Shown: one piece after another, positions 49,780-59,609 of the stretch
Position numbering within the stretch: the first letter of the stretch is position 1
Layout: every line of letters begins with the position of its first letter
Source of the DNA: JAXLXE01 sp046328115
GTDB taxonomy: Bacteria > Chloroflexota > UBA6077 > JACCZL01
Assembly: GCA_046328115.1 (NCBI GenBank)
Contig: JAXLXE010000001.1
Coordinates: forward strand, 2,666,001-2,730,000
Direction of reading: 5' to 3'
DNA length: 64,000 nucleotides
Translations under genes and position numbers: made by a program
Notes under the pieces: model-generated
The model's database searches: none
What the model was told of the DNA's origin: nothing
What the model saw: only the letters and a program-made list of their open reading frames with translations

Positions 49780-52383
49780 TCAGACGGCCCTCATCCGCTT
49801 GTGCACGGTGTCCGCGAGTACGACGGCCGGCGCCGCGAGCAACGCCATCGCCCATCCCAGCGGAGACGGGCCAGCGTGGCCGACCACAGCCGCGATGGGG
49901 TCAACGTAGAGCAGCACCAGAAGCAGGCCCAGCTCGGCGACCACACCCGCCAACAGGAGGGGGTTCGATGTGAGCCGCGCGGCCCCAGCCCAGCGCCGCG
50001 TGTCCCGACAGGCGATCGCGGCGGCAGCCTGGCCAATGACGACCGCCGCGAATGCAGTGCCGGAAGCCGCCAGCAGCAGGCCGGTATCCAACGGCTGCCC
50101 GGGCCACCACCCACCCGCCAACAACACCGTGGCAAAGGCCAGCATCTCCATGAACGCCTCAACGGGGCCCAATACCAGAAACGCGCGCCGCAGCAGATCC
50201 GGATCCAGCAGGTGACCGCGCGACGGACGCTGATGCAAGGTATCCCGGCCGGGCGGCTCAACCCCCAGGCCCAGCGCGGGAAGCTGATCCGTCCCTACGT
50301 CCAGCAGCAGCACCTGGAGCACGCCAAGCGCGAGCGGCACGGTACCCGCGCTCAACGCCCACACGGCAAAGGGCGCAAGCTCAGCCACGTTATCCACGAG
50401 ATGGTAGGTCAGGAATCTACGGATGTTGGCAAAAGTAGACCGGCCCTGCTCGATGGCCGCGACGATGGTGGCGAAGTCATCGTCGAGCAACACGAGATCA
50501 GAGGCTTCGCGTGCCACGTCCGTCCCGCTCAACCCCATGGCTATCCCAATGTCAGCCTCGCGCAGCGCCGGCCCATCGTTCACACCGTCACCCGTCATGG
50601 CCACGACGTGGCCCCTGACGCGCAACGCGCGCGCAATTCGCAGTTTGTCCTCCGGGTCGACCCGGCTCACGATCACACCATCGTGGTCCAGCAGACGGCC
50701 CAGCTCTGCATCATCCACGGGGAGCTCTGTCCCCTGGATCACCAGGGGCTGCCCTGCGACCAGCCCGACTTCCCGCGCGATGGCCAACGCCGTCCCCGGG
50801 TGATCACCGGTGATCATGGCCACGCGGATGCCCGCCCCTCGGCACGCCTGGATCGCGGCAGCCGCGCCGGTTCGGGGCGGATCCTCCAGGCCAACGAGCC
50901 CCAGAAGCTCCAGCGACTGCTCGGCCTCCGCGGCGGAGGGCCAGGCCTCACCAGGCGGCGCATCACGGCGCGCCACTGCCAGGACGCGTAGACCCCGCTC
51001 CGCCATCTCGTTCAACACTTCTGTCGCGCCTGCGATCTCGCCGCAGAGGGGCAATACAGCGTCGGGAGCGCCCTTGGTCAACAGGCCCTGGTCGCTCACA
51101 AGCACGGACATTCGCCGACGCCTGGCATCGAATGGATAGCGCGCGAGCACGTGTGCCCCGCTGTCCTGATCGGAGACATCCACGCCGAGACGGCGCGCCA
51201 GCACGTCCAGCGCAACCTCCATGGGATCGCCGCGCCCCTGCCACCGACCATCTACTCGATCCAGCCGGCCGCTGGAGCACAGCACCGCGGCACCGGCCAA
51301 CCGCTGCGTAGCGGGCATCAGATGCTCGTCCAGCGCGATCTTGGCCGAAGGATCAATCCCATTTGGGCTGATCTCTGCCGATCCAGACGGCGTCCACGTC
51401 TCCACCACCGCCATCTCATTTCGGGTGAGTGTGCCCGTCTTGTCCGTGCAGATGAAGGTGGTGGACCCAAGAGTCTGCACGGACTCCAATCGCCGGACCA
51501 GAGCTTTGCGCCCAGCCATGCGCTGGGCACCGACCGCTAGAGACAGCGTCACTGTTGGCAGCAAACCCTCCGGAACCAGCGCAACGGTGACACCTATGGC
51601 GAACAGGAAACCCTGCGCGGGCGGTAATCCAAGTGCCACCGAGACCACGAAAAACGAGAGGCCCACCGCAACGGCAATCAAGGCGATGATCCGGACCACG
51701 CGGCTCAGCTCGCGCGCCAGCGGACTCGCCGGGCGACGTCCGCCGGTTGCCAGGCGTGCAATCTGAGCGAGCCGCGTCTTGCCACCCGTGGCGATCACCG
51801 TGCCGCGGCCTTCTCCCTCCACAACGAACGTCCCCGCGAACACGCGGTCGCCCGAATCTGGCCTGGTCGGCACGCTCTCACCCGTGAGCATCGACATCTC
51901 CACGGAGAGGGCATGGACGGAGCCTAGCTCGATATCGGCGCTGATCCGGTCCCCGGGCGCAAGGACCACAAGGTCGCCCCTCACCAGGTCGGCGGCGTCC
52001 ACCAGCCGTTCGCGTCCTCCCCGGATCACCAGCGCCTGGCGAGGCAGCAGTTGATGGAGACGCTGAGCCGCGCGATCGGCGCGGTGCTCCTGCACAAAGG
52101 CGAAGATGCCGTTGATCAGGATGATCGTGAAGATGGCCCAGCCGAGCTGCGGCATCTGGGCGACGAACGCGAGCAGCCCGGCGATCCAGAGGAGAATCGC
52201 GAAGAAGTGGGTGACCTGAAACAGGAACAACCGCCAGGCGGGCGGCGGTGGTGTGGTGGGCAGGGTGTTGGGTCCGTCTCTTTCCAGACGGGCGCGAGCC
52301 TCCTCGTCGCTGAGCCCCCAGTCCGACTCATCCGCTGCATGCGCGGTCAACGCGGGCTTGCTGGTCGGCGGAACGTCCGGCAT
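49780..52383 (-). CDS. P2-type cation-transporting ATPase
   Basis: An 867-residue P-type ATPase. Landmarks: LTGESVPT (actuator), the phosphorylation site ICTDKTGTLTRNE, TGDGVNDGPALREADIG (hinge), and about ten helices. Helix 4 is ALVPEGLLPTVT and helix 6 contains LDVGTDQLPALGLG. These look more like the Na/K-ATPase (P2C) group than SERCA. The ion is unknown; Ca2+, Na+ or H+ are possible. It is a single gene upstream of focA (107-base gap) on the same strand and divergent from the S9 peptidase. Confidence 0.87.
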   Translation of the reverse strand: MPDVPPTSKPALTAHAADESDWGLSDEEARARLERDGPNTLPTTPPPPAWRLFLFQVTHFFAILLWIAGLLAFVAQMPQLGWAIFTIILINGIFAFVQEHRADRAAQRLHQLLPRQALVIRGGRERLVDAADLVRGDLVVLAPGDRISADIELGSVHALSVEMSMLTGESVPTRPDSGDRVFAGTFVVEGEGRGTVIATGGKTRLAQIARLATGGRRPASPLARELSRVVRIIALIAVAVGLSFFVVSVALGLPPAQGFLFAIGVTVALVPEGLLPTVTLSLAVGAQRMAGRKALVRRLESVQTLGSTTFICTDKTGTLTRNEMAVVETWTPSGSAEISPNGIDPSAKIALDEHLMPATQRLAGAAVLCSSGRLDRVDGRWQGRGDPMEVALDVLARRLGVDVSDQDSGAHVLARYPFDARRRRMSVLVSDQGLLTKGAPDAVLPLCGEIAGATEVLNEMAERGLRVLAVARRDAPPGEAWPSAAEAEQSLELLGLVGLEDPPRTGAAAAIQACRGAGIRVAMITGDHPGTALAIAREVGLVAGQPLVIQGTELPVDDAELGRLLDHDGVIVSRVDPEDKLRIARALRVRGHVVAMTGDGVNDGPALREADIGIAMGLSGTDVAREASDLVLLDDDFATIVAAIEQGRSTFANIRRFLTYHLVDNVAELAPFAVWALSAGTVPLALGVLQVLLLDVGTDQLPALGLGVEPPGRDTLHQRPSRGHLLDPDLLRRAFLVLGPVEAFMEMLAFATVLLAGGWWPGQPLDTGLLLAASGTAFAAVVIGQAAAAIACRDTRRWAGAARLTSNPLLLAGVVAELGLLLVLLYVDPIAAVVGHAGPSPLGWAMALLAAPAVVLADTVHKRMRAV

Positions 52384-52541
52384 AGCAATTCATGGTATTG
52401 CGACCGCGGGTTCCCGCGTAGGGGACAGGTGTCCTAGCGTCAGGACGGCGGCCGCCCGGTGCGGCTGGTACGATGGTTGGTCTCACAGCGCCGCGCAGCA
52501 ACACTCAACGCAAGTCGCGCACCGATCCGGAGGAGTGGCCC

Positions 52542-54359
52542 ATGCCCACCATCAGCGCAGCAATGGTCTCCAGACTCCGTGCACTGGCAGAACCACGCTG
52601 GTCTCCAGACGGCCAGTGGCTGGCCTACCTGGAAAGCTTCGATGGCCGCGGCGACATTATGTTGGTACCGGCGGGCGGTGGGGCCACGCGCAGGCTCACT
52701 TCAGAGCCTGGCGCCCAGCGGTCAGCTTCGTACGGTGGCGGTGTCTACTGCTGGGTCAACCCAAAGCTCATTGCGTTCGCCTCGCCTGACGGGCAGCTTT
52801 ACGCGCAACCGGTGGTAGGGGGGCTATCCCGCAAGCTCACGGATGTCTCCGGTCGGTGCACCGCGCCCGTTGCCAGCGCGGACGGCTCGCGACTGGCCGT
52901 CATGGTGAGCACACACGACAGCCAGTCGATCGCCGTGGTGCCAACAGCCGGGCCACACTGGCCATCCCGCGTCAGCCACGGCGGGGACTTCACGTTTGAT
53001 CCATGCTGGTCGCCGGACGGACACATCGCCTGGCACGAATGGAGCGTGCCGAACATGTCCTGGGACGGTGGGCAGATCTGTATGGCGAGTCCGCTTGGGG
53101 AAGTCACGACCGTAGACGGCGGGCCTGACATCTCCGTGTCCCAGCCCAGATTCTCGCCAGACGGCTCGGCGCTGACGTACATCAGCGATCGCGGCGGTTG
53201 GTGGAACATATGGCTCTTCGATGTCTCGAAAGGCAAGACGCGCCCGCTGGTTGAGGAGGAAGCCGAGCACGGCGGACCGGTGTGGGGCCCGGGCGGGATG
53301 CGCTACGCCTGGTCTCCCACCGGCGGCGAGATTGCCTTCATCCGAACGTCCGAGGGACGATCCACCGTCCAGATTGTGGACGTCACCACAGGCGATCGCC
53401 GCGCCGTGGGGCCAGACGGCGGCTCAGTGCAGGCCGTGTCCTGGTCACCGATTGGCGATCGGTTGGCGCTGCTTTGGAGCAGATCGGACCGGCCAACGCG
53501 AGTGAGCATTCTGCACCTTGCATCCGGGGCGCTGCAGGATGTTGCGCTGGGTGCCGCGGAGGGATATGAGGCGGCCGCAACGCCTGCGCCTGAGAATGTG
53601 ACCTGGCCCAGCACAGATGGTGCGCTTGTCCACGGGCTTCTGTGGCGACCACGTGGCGCCACACGTCCCCCTCTACTCGTGCGGGTGCACGGCGGGCCAA
53701 ATGGGCACGTTGAGGCAGGGTTTGACCCACGAACGAGCTATTGGGTGGACCGCGGCTGGGCCGTGCTTCAGGTGAACTACCGTGGCAGCAGCGGCTACGG
53801 CCGAGCATACCTCCAGGCTTTGCGCAACAACTGGTGCATCCTGGACGCGAACGACGCCGCCAGTGGCGCGCGCCACCTTGCCCAGAGCGGCTGGGTGGAT
53901 GGAGATCGGATGGCGATCACGGGAGGCAGTGCCGGTGGCACAACCACATTGCTGGCCCTGGCTCATCATCCGGATGTGTTCGCGGCCGGTATCGACCTCT
54001 ACGGCGTGGCGGATCTGTTTGCACTCAGCGAGCAAACACACCGCTTCGAGGCGCATTACCTGGACACGATGATCGGACCGCTGCCAGACAGCTATGCCTT
54101 GTACCGGGACCGCTCGCCGGTGAACCTCACCGATCGGATCACCAAACCGCTGCTGATCCTCCAGGGTGACAGCGACGAGGTGGTGCCCAGGGCGCAGAGC
54201 GAGGCGATTCAGCGTCGGCTGGAGGGGAGGGACGTTCCGGTTGAGCTAGTGATCTACGAGGGTGAAGGCCACGGCTGGCACAAAATCAGCACAGTCGAGG
54301 ATGAGCTGGCGCGCTCAGAGCGGTTTCTGAAGCGCCACGTGCTGAGAATCGCGACCTAG
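52542..54359 (+). CDS. S9-family prolyl oligopeptidase-like peptidase
   Basis: A 605-residue cytoplasmic serine peptidase. The first 340 residues are a WD40/TolB-like beta-propeller with repeated SPDG blades (RWSPDGQWLAYL, FSPDGSALTYISDRG, WSPTGGEIAFI). The alpha/beta-hydrolase domain carries Ser in GGSAGGTTT, Asp in LQGDSDEVVP and His in YEGEGHGWHK. It cleaves short peptides, probably dipeptidyl or acylaminoacyl units. ATG 52542 has GGAGGAG 7 bases upstream. It ends in a CTAG overlap with the hybrid kinase gene. Confidence 0.9.
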   Translation: MPTISAAMVSRLRALAEPRWSPDGQWLAYLESFDGRGDIMLVPAGGGATRRLTSEPGAQRSASYGGGVYCWVNPKLIAFASPDGQLYAQPVVGGLSRKLTDVSGRCTAPVASADGSRLAVMVSTHDSQSIAVVPTAGPHWPSRVSHGGDFTFDPCWSPDGHIAWHEWSVPNMSWDGGQICMASPLGEVTTVDGGPDISVSQPRFSPDGSALTYISDRGGWWNIWLFDVSKGKTRPLVEEEAEHGGPVWGPGGMRYAWSPTGGEIAFIRTSEGRSTVQIVDVTTGDRRAVGPDGGSVQAVSWSPIGDRLALLWSRSDRPTRVSILHLASGALQDVALGAAEGYEAAATPAPENVTWPSTDGALVHGLLWRPRGATRPPLLVRVHGGPNGHVEAGFDPRTSYWVDRGWAVLQVNYRGSSGYGRAYLQALRNNWCILDANDAASGARHLAQSGWVDGDRMAITGGSAGGTTTLLALAHHPDVFAAGIDLYGVADLFALSEQTHRFEAHYLDTMIGPLPDSYALYRDRSPVNLTDRITKPLLILQGDSDEVVPRAQSEAIQRRLEGRDVPVELVIYEGEGHGWHKISTVEDELARSERFLKRHVLRIAT

Positions 54360-56416
54360 GCACTCTGTGGCAGGCGCTTGACTGCACGGCCAGCCGTCCA
54401 GCGGGCCACGGTGTCCCTGAGCTGGGCCAACGACGCGGGCTTCGACACGTAGTCATCCATGCCCGCGGCGAGACACCGCTCGCGGTCCCCAGACATCGCC
54501 GCCGCCGTCATCGCAATAATCGGGACTCGCGACCGGCCCTCCGTGGCCTCGCGCTCTCGGATCAGCTCCGTGGCCTCAAACCCATCCATGACGGGCATTT
54601 GGCAGTCCATCAGGACGAGGTCAAACGCGCGAACCCCGGTTACCTCTACGGCCGCTTTGCCATCATTCACCGCCTCGGCCTCAAATCCGAGGCGCGCCAA
54701 GAGTCGCAGAGTCACCTTCTGATTTACCAGGTTGTCCTCCACCAACAACAACCGTAGTCTGTCGGTGTGCGCGGCGCCATCAGATCGCGCCACAACATCG
54801 CCACGGGGACCGTACGTGCCTGAGCGACCTGTAGCACGGACCAGTGTGTCGTAGAGGTGCAACGCACGGACCGGCTTCTGTAAGGCAAGGACGTTGGCCG
54901 GGATGCTCGCGGCCGTGGCGGCAGCCGCTCTCTGGAGGGTCAACCGGACGAGCGCCGTGCTGGACAGCGACGGGTCAGACTGAACCACCGCCATCAGCTC
55001 CTCTCCCGAGTCACCCACCGTCATGGCTTCAGCCACCAGAACGTCAAAGCGCGTGCCTCGCTGCGCGGCTCCGCGTAGCGCGTCCAGTGCCGCCTCAGCG
55101 GTGGGCGCGCAGCGCGCCTGAACACCCCAGACGCGCGCGTGCTGTTCCAACACACGACACAGTGCAGGGTTGTCGTCCACCACCAGCAACCGCAGGCCCC
55201 GCAGGGCGCCGCCGGGAACAGGCGGCGCCCCTAGCGGCGCGACGCGAACGCTGAACCGCATCACCACGCTCGTCCCAAGGTCGACCGCGGACTGTATTGA
55301 AAGCTCTCCGCCCATCCGCTTGACTATCTGGTGGCTACGAGGAATGCCAAGTCCCATTCCGCTGAGCAGCGAGAACGGCCCCCTCGCGATCTGGGAGAAT
55401 GGCCGGAAGACCAGCTCGAGCTGCTCCGGGCTCATGCCAGAGCCCGTGTCGCGAATCTCGATCTCCACGTCGACCTCGCCTGCCCGGCTCCTCAACAGTC
55501 GCGTACGTAGGACGATCTCGCCCTGCGAGGTGAATCTTACGGAGTTGTCCGCGATGCACTCGAGCACCTGGCGGAGGCGGCCGCCATCGAGGATTAGAGA
55601 CGAAGGCATCTCCGGATCGAGATCCACGAGCACTTCCACGTCTCCCGCGTGAGCGCGTACCGCGACCGCGTCCGCAACGTCCTCGAGCACGGCACCGATA
55701 TCACAGGGTCCCTCTGCTGTCTCCGAGATTGGTGCCTCTGGATCCGCGGCCTCAACCACGTTCCCAACCATCGTGAGGAGGACTCCCGCCCCCTGGCCCA
55801 CACTGTCCAACAGCTCGCGTTGCCGGGCGGACAGCGTGGACTCATTCAGCAACTCGAGTGCCCCCACAATACTGGTAAGCGGAGTCCTGATCTCCTGGCT
55901 CACGTGCGAGAGGAACGTGTTTCGCACGCGGTCGGCGTCCGCCGCGAGATCGGACAGCGTCTTTGCCTCGCGCGCGGAGTCGCCCAGTCTGGCATAGGTA
56001 GCCTCAAGGTCACGGTAGGCGCGTTCTCTCTTTCGCGTTGCCACCAGGACCAGGACCACGGTGCTGAGCAACACCGGAATCTCCGCCAGCTCCTGTGGTT
56101 GCGTGGTTCCGCGCGCCACCGCCCAGCCTACGGCGACCGCGGCGATCGGCGCGCAGACACCAACTCTGACAAGCGACTCCCGCAAGGACCACCGGAGACC
56201 ACCGAGCGTAAGCAACAGGAACACGGCGTGGAACGCCAGCACAAGCTGCACGTCCCACACCGCCAGAATAAGGCACGCGGCAAGCCCAGCGTCGATCCAG
56301 CCGATCGAGCGCGCAATGCGATTCGTCACGTCGTTCGTAGAAGGTCCCAGTTCGCGCGGCCACGCCGTGCGCTCGTCTCGTCGGCGCCACCCCCGCTGTC
56401 GCACGTCACCGAACAA
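54356..56416 (-). CDS. Hybrid sensor kinase/response regulator with degenerate HisKA and first receiver
   Basis: A protein of up to 686 residues. N-terminal four or five helices (40-125) precede a HisKA helix, an HATPase domain (N-box LECIADNSVRFT, G1 DTGSGMS, G2 GMGLGIPRS) and two receivers (about 405-525 and 553-680). The phospho-acceptor box reads VSQEIRTP, so the usual His is Gln174 (codon CAG at 55895-55897). Receiver 1 has Ala462 where the phospho-Asp belongs (VLVAEAM). Receiver 2 is intact with Asp604 in LMDCQMPVMDG. The ATP domain is intact. It may sense ATP or be phosphorylated by another kinase. TTG 56416 and GTG 56329 are both possible starts. Confidence 0.85.
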   Translation of the reverse strand: MFGDVRQRGWRRRDERTAWPRELGPSTNDVTNRIARSIGWIDAGLAACLILAVWDVQLVLAFHAVFLLLTLGGLRWSLRESLVRVGVCAPIAAVAVGWAVARGTTQPQELAEIPVLLSTVVLVLVATRKRERAYRDLEATYARLGDSAREAKTLSDLAADADRVRNTFLSHVSQEIRTPLTSIVGALELLNESTLSARQRELLDSVGQGAGVLLTMVGNVVEAADPEAPISETAEGPCDIGAVLEDVADAVAVRAHAGDVEVLVDLDPEMPSSLILDGGRLRQVLECIADNSVRFTSQGEIVLRTRLLRSRAGEVDVEIEIRDTGSGMSPEQLELVFRPFSQIARGPFSLLSGMGLGIPRSHQIVKRMGGELSIQSAVDLGTSVVMRFSVRVAPLGAPPVPGGALRGLRLLVVDDNPALCRVLEQHARVWGVQARCAPTAEAALDALRGAAQRGTRFDVLVAEAMTVGDSGEELMAVVQSDPSLSSTALVRLTLQRAAAATAASIPANVLALQKPVRALHLYDTLVRATGRSGTYGPRGDVVARSDGAAHTDRLRLLLVEDNLVNQKVTLRLLARLGFEAEAVNDGKAAVEVTGVRAFDLVLMDCQMPVMDGFEATELIREREATEGRSRVPIIAMTAAAMSGDRERCLAAGMDDYVSKPASLAQLRDTVARWTAGRAVKRLPQSA

Positions 56417-56480
56417 GCGATAATGTCAACGGCCATCCAGGATGGAACGGGACGGCGCGGATGGGGACGACCACGCCGCA

Positions 56481-57578
56481 TCACATCCGTCGAAGGACCA
56501 GGATCTCCGGCCGCGTCGCTTGCGCGTTCGCGGCGAGGTCCACCTGGATACGCTCCTCCAGCGTCCAGGCACGAGCGGCCTCCAGCCCCGCGTCGAGGGC
56601 CGCTCGACGCGTGGTCAGCACTACAAACCTGGCTCCAGACCTGGCAATGCGCGCCGTTTCAGCCAGCAGCTCCGTTTCGAACGCCCGGGGCCTGCGCGGC
56701 GACGGACGGTGTCCGAACGGAAGGTCGGCTGTGAGAGACGTGGCCCACCCGGACGGTAGTGGAAGCTTCGCCACATCCCCGCGAACGACTTGCACGGTAT
56801 CCACAACCGCCGCGGCGAGATTTCTCGCCGCACACGTCAGCGCCCCGGGGTCGATGTCGCACGCAACTCCCGCGCTCCAGGGGCCGCGACGCGCCCTTTC
56901 GATGGTTATGGAGGCGGAACCGCAACAGAGGTTCACCCACTGATCGTCCGGCCGCGGACGAGTCAACAACGCCATGACCGAGGCGACAGGTCCGTTGAGC
57001 GCGTCAGGCCGATCACATACCCGCCAATCTCGGGCTGACAATGGTCGAGGCGTGATCCGCGCGGACAGCTCAAAGCCAGAGCTATCAACAGGGCGCAATC
57101 GAACCGACAGATCCGCGCCACCGGGATGCTCCTGCAGCCTGGTCTCCATCGCGAGCCGCTGTCTGAAGCGTCGCAACACAGCGCTATCCCGTCCCGCCGC
57201 GTGGACCCGGAACGACTTGAAGGCGCCCGCGCGGTTCGTCGATCGAGCCCTGCGTACGACAGCGGAGAGACGACGGAAGACGCCGTCATCGAGCGCGGCG
57301 CTCGGCCGAGGAAGGTTTGCGGCGACGACCACTTCCACCGATCCGACCACCCGGAGCCCGGCCAGCATCTGCCAGGGGCCGGCGTATCGAAAACGAACCA
57401 CGCCATCGCCCCGCTCCAGAACGTGCGCACCAAGCTCCGTCAGCTCACGAGCCATGAACGGCTCCAGGCCCCGGATGCCGCGCGCGACGAAATTGTCGGG
57501 CGGGGTCACCGCATTCCGCGCCGGCTCCGCCGGCGCCGAGGCATCAGGATGCGAGCGCGAACGAACGCTCCGCTGCAT
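56481..57578 (-). CDS. THUMP/UPF0020-type RNA methyltransferase
   Basis: A 365-residue protein. An N-terminal THUMP-like region (GIRGLEPFMARELTELGA, AGLRVVGSVEVVVAANL) is followed by a Rossmann methyltransferase: NLCCGSASITIERARRGP is the SAM-binding loop, ACDIDPGALTCAARN the acidic loop, and TADLPFGHR the catalytic (D/N)PP(F/Y)-like motif. It resembles RlmL or Trm14/TrmN guanine-N2 methyltransferases. The motif is DLPF instead of the usual NPPF or DPPY. ATG 57578 overlaps the neighbouring gene by 35 bases; GTG 57509 is an alternative. Confidence 0.8.
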   Translation of the reverse strand: MQRSVRSRSHPDASAPAEPARNAVTPPDNFVARGIRGLEPFMARELTELGAHVLERGDGVVRFRYAGPWQMLAGLRVVGSVEVVVAANLPRPSAALDDGVFRRLSAVVRRARSTNRAGAFKSFRVHAAGRDSAVLRRFRQRLAMETRLQEHPGGADLSVRLRPVDSSGFELSARITPRPLSARDWRVCDRPDALNGPVASVMALLTRPRPDDQWVNLCCGSASITIERARRGPWSAGVACDIDPGALTCAARNLAAAVVDTVQVVRGDVAKLPLPSGWATSLTADLPFGHRPSPRRPRAFETELLAETARIARSGARFVVLTTRRAALDAGLEAARAWTLEERIQVDLAANAQATRPEILVLRRM

Positions 57579-58761
57579 CCGCGATCATCCGACCAATCGC
57601 CAGCGAGGACGTGGCGGCCGGCGACGGAGCGTTGCGGACGTGCACGATCCGATCTGACGACTGAATGATGAAGTCATCGACCAGCTTCCCAGTGATGTCC
57701 AGCACCTGCGCGCGGACTCCGGAGGGCCCTGGCTCACAATCGTCCAGCGTCACCTCCGGCACGTACTTCTGGCACTCTTGAACGAACAGGCGCATGCTGA
57801 AATCGCGAACCATCTCGTGCATACCCACCCGCCAGTACTTCCTGGCCAGCGCCCAGAAGCCGGGGTATGTAAACGTCTCCACGTTGTCCCGCAGGTTCAC
57901 GTCCAACCGGCCGTAGCCCTCTCGGGCAAAGGCCAGCACCGCGTTTGGCCCCATCCACACCTCGCCGTTCATCCGCCTGGTGAAGTGGACGCCCAGGAAT
58001 GGGAACGAGGGGTCCGGCACTGGATAGATGTTGCCTTTGGTGAGATACCGCTTGCCGGGCTTGAGCTGAAGGTAGTCGCCTCGGAACGGAACGATCTGGA
58101 GGTCACTGGGCGCACGGGTCATCCGCGCTAGCCGATCCGAGTGGAGGCCTCCGCACGTCACGAGGTACCGGCACGGCACGATATCGAACGGCGTCTTGAG
58201 CAGGACCCACTCGCCTTTGCGCCCGATTGACGTGACCTCGTACCCGGTGAGGATCTCGCCACCGAGCGCGATGACATCTTCCGCATAGTGCCTGGCCACT
58301 AGCCCCCAGTCCACAATGCCAGTGTCCGGTGACCAGAGCGCCTTGATGCCAAATGCGTGCGGCTCGATCTCGGCCAGCCGCTCTGGACCGATCATCTCAA
58401 TTCCTGGCACACCGTTGGCGGTGCCCCGTCGGTACAGCTCCTCCAGCCGCGGGATCTCATCATCGGTGGTAGCCACCACAACCTTGCCGCATCGCTCGAA
58501 CGGGATGCCCTTCTCCTCGAAATAGTCGTACGCCGCCTGGCGGCCCTCCGCGCACAATCTGGCCTTGAGCGATCCGGGCGCGTAGTAGAGCCCACCGTGG
58601 ACCACGCCGCTGTTGTGTCCAGTCTGGTGCTGGCCCGTTACGGGCTCCTTCTCCAGAATTGCCAGACGCTGCCCAGGTTGACGACGGAGCAGCTCGCGCG
58701 CCGTGGCCAGGCCCACGATGCCTCCGCCAACCACCACCACGTCATACCCACGCTCAGCCAT
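57544..58761 (-). CDS. lhgO: L-2-hydroxyglutarate oxidase
   Basis: A 405-residue FAD-dependent oxidase of the DAO fold. The N-terminal GxGxxG reads DVVVVGGGIVGLATARELL; HQTGHNSGVVHGGLYY binds FAD or substrate, and VTCGGLHSDRLARM, FRGDYLQLKP and HVRNAPSPAATSSLAIG complete the family picture. It oxidises L-2-hydroxyglutarate to 2-oxoglutarate and is often membrane-associated. Length is typical for LhgO. Confidence 0.9.
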   Translation of the reverse strand: MAERGYDVVVVGGGIVGLATARELLRRQPGQRLAILEKEPVTGQHQTGHNSGVVHGGLYYAPGSLKARLCAEGRQAAYDYFEEKGIPFERCGKVVVATTDDEIPRLEELYRRGTANGVPGIEMIGPERLAEIEPHAFGIKALWSPDTGIVDWGLVARHYAEDVIALGGEILTGYEVTSIGRKGEWVLLKTPFDIVPCRYLVTCGGLHSDRLARMTRAPSDLQIVPFRGDYLQLKPGKRYLTKGNIYPVPDPSFPFLGVHFTRRMNGEVWMGPNAVLAFAREGYGRLDVNLRDNVETFTYPGFWALARKYWRVGMHEMVRDFSMRLFVQECQKYVPEVTLDDCEPGPSGVRAQVLDITGKLVDDFIIQSSDRIVHVRNAPSPAATSSLAIGRMIADAAERSFALAS

Positions 58762-58816
58762 CTAATCGAGTCCTCCGTGCGCGGAAGATAGCACACGTGC
58801 ACGCGCCACCCGCCGT

Positions 58817-58843
58817 CTTCACCGGGGTTAAGTCTCCGTGAAG
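58817..58843. promoter_or_regulatory. Inverted repeat before the OmpR-type regulator
   Basis: CTTCAC (58817-58822) and GTGAAG (58838-58843) lie 15 bases apart, followed by further TTCA copies (58844-58870). Such repeats could be an autoregulatory site for the response regulator starting at 58894. No convincing -10 or -35 was found. Confidence 0.35.
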
Positions 58844-58893
58844 TTCAGCGCACTTCAGATGAACAGTGGTGGAAGCGGCGGTAGAATCGAGTC

Positions 58894-59568
58894 ATGAGTC
58901 GCTCAATCCTGGTTGTGGACGATGACCTAAGCATCCTGCGCGTGATGAAGCGCGGCCTCGGGTTCGAGGGTTTCCAGGTGGATGTCGCGACGACCGGCGA
59001 GGATGCGCTGGCCTCGGTGCGTCAGCGAGAGCCGGATCTGATCATTCTGGATTTGATGCTGCCAGGGATCGATGGCGTGGAGGTGTGCAAGCGCCTCCGA
59101 AAGGGTGTAGACATCCCCATCCTCATGCTGACGGCGCGGGACCAGGTCCGCGACAAGGTCGCGGGACTAGACGCGGGCGCGGATGACTATCTCGCGAAAC
59201 CGTTTGTGTTTGAGGAGCTGGTGGCTCGCGTGCGGGCGCTGCTTCGGCGCGCGGCCACGGACACCGTGGAGGTCCTGCGCATGGCAGACCTCACCCTGGA
59301 TCCCGGCAGCAGAGACGTCTTGCGTGGCTCGCGCCGCCTCATCCTCACGACACGCGAGTTCGAGCTGCTCGAGTTCTTCATGCATCACCCACGCCAGGTG
59401 CTGACGCGTGAGCTCATCTTTCAGCGCGTCTGGGGGTTTGACTTCCTGGGCGAATCAAACGTGATCGACGTGCACGTCCGAGCGCTGCGTGAGAAGCTGG
59501 AGCTAGAGGGCGAACCGCGCCTCATCCAGACTATTAGAGGGGCCGGCTACGCGCTGCGCGCCGACTGA
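58894..59568 (+). CDS. OmpR/PhoB-family response regulator
   Basis: A 224-residue regulator. The receiver has acidic pocket DDD near the start (ILVVDDDLSIL), phospho-Asp in IILDLMLPGIDG, Thr in LTARDQ, and Lys in DDYLAKPFVFEEL. The C-terminal winged helix (LILTTREFELLEFFMHHP, GESNVIDVHVRALREKLE) fits the OmpR group. It should be phosphorylated by the kinase encoded 41 bases downstream. Confidence 0.94.
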   Translation: MSRSILVVDDDLSILRVMKRGLGFEGFQVDVATTGEDALASVRQREPDLIILDLMLPGIDGVEVCKRLRKGVDIPILMLTARDQVRDKVAGLDAGADDYLAKPFVFEELVARVRALLRRAATDTVEVLRMADLTLDPGSRDVLRGSRRLILTTREFELLEFFMHHPRQVLTRELIFQRVWGFDFLGESNVIDVHVRALREKLELEGEPRLIQTIRGAGYALRAD

Positions 59569-59609
59569 CCCGCCGACCCGCATTCGCCACGCCAGGCGCC
59601 TGGCCTGAC

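Noticed and set aside
49699..50991. Plus-strand open frame of about 430 codons
   Set aside because: Antisense to the P-type ATPase; Gln/Arg-rich shadow without motifs.
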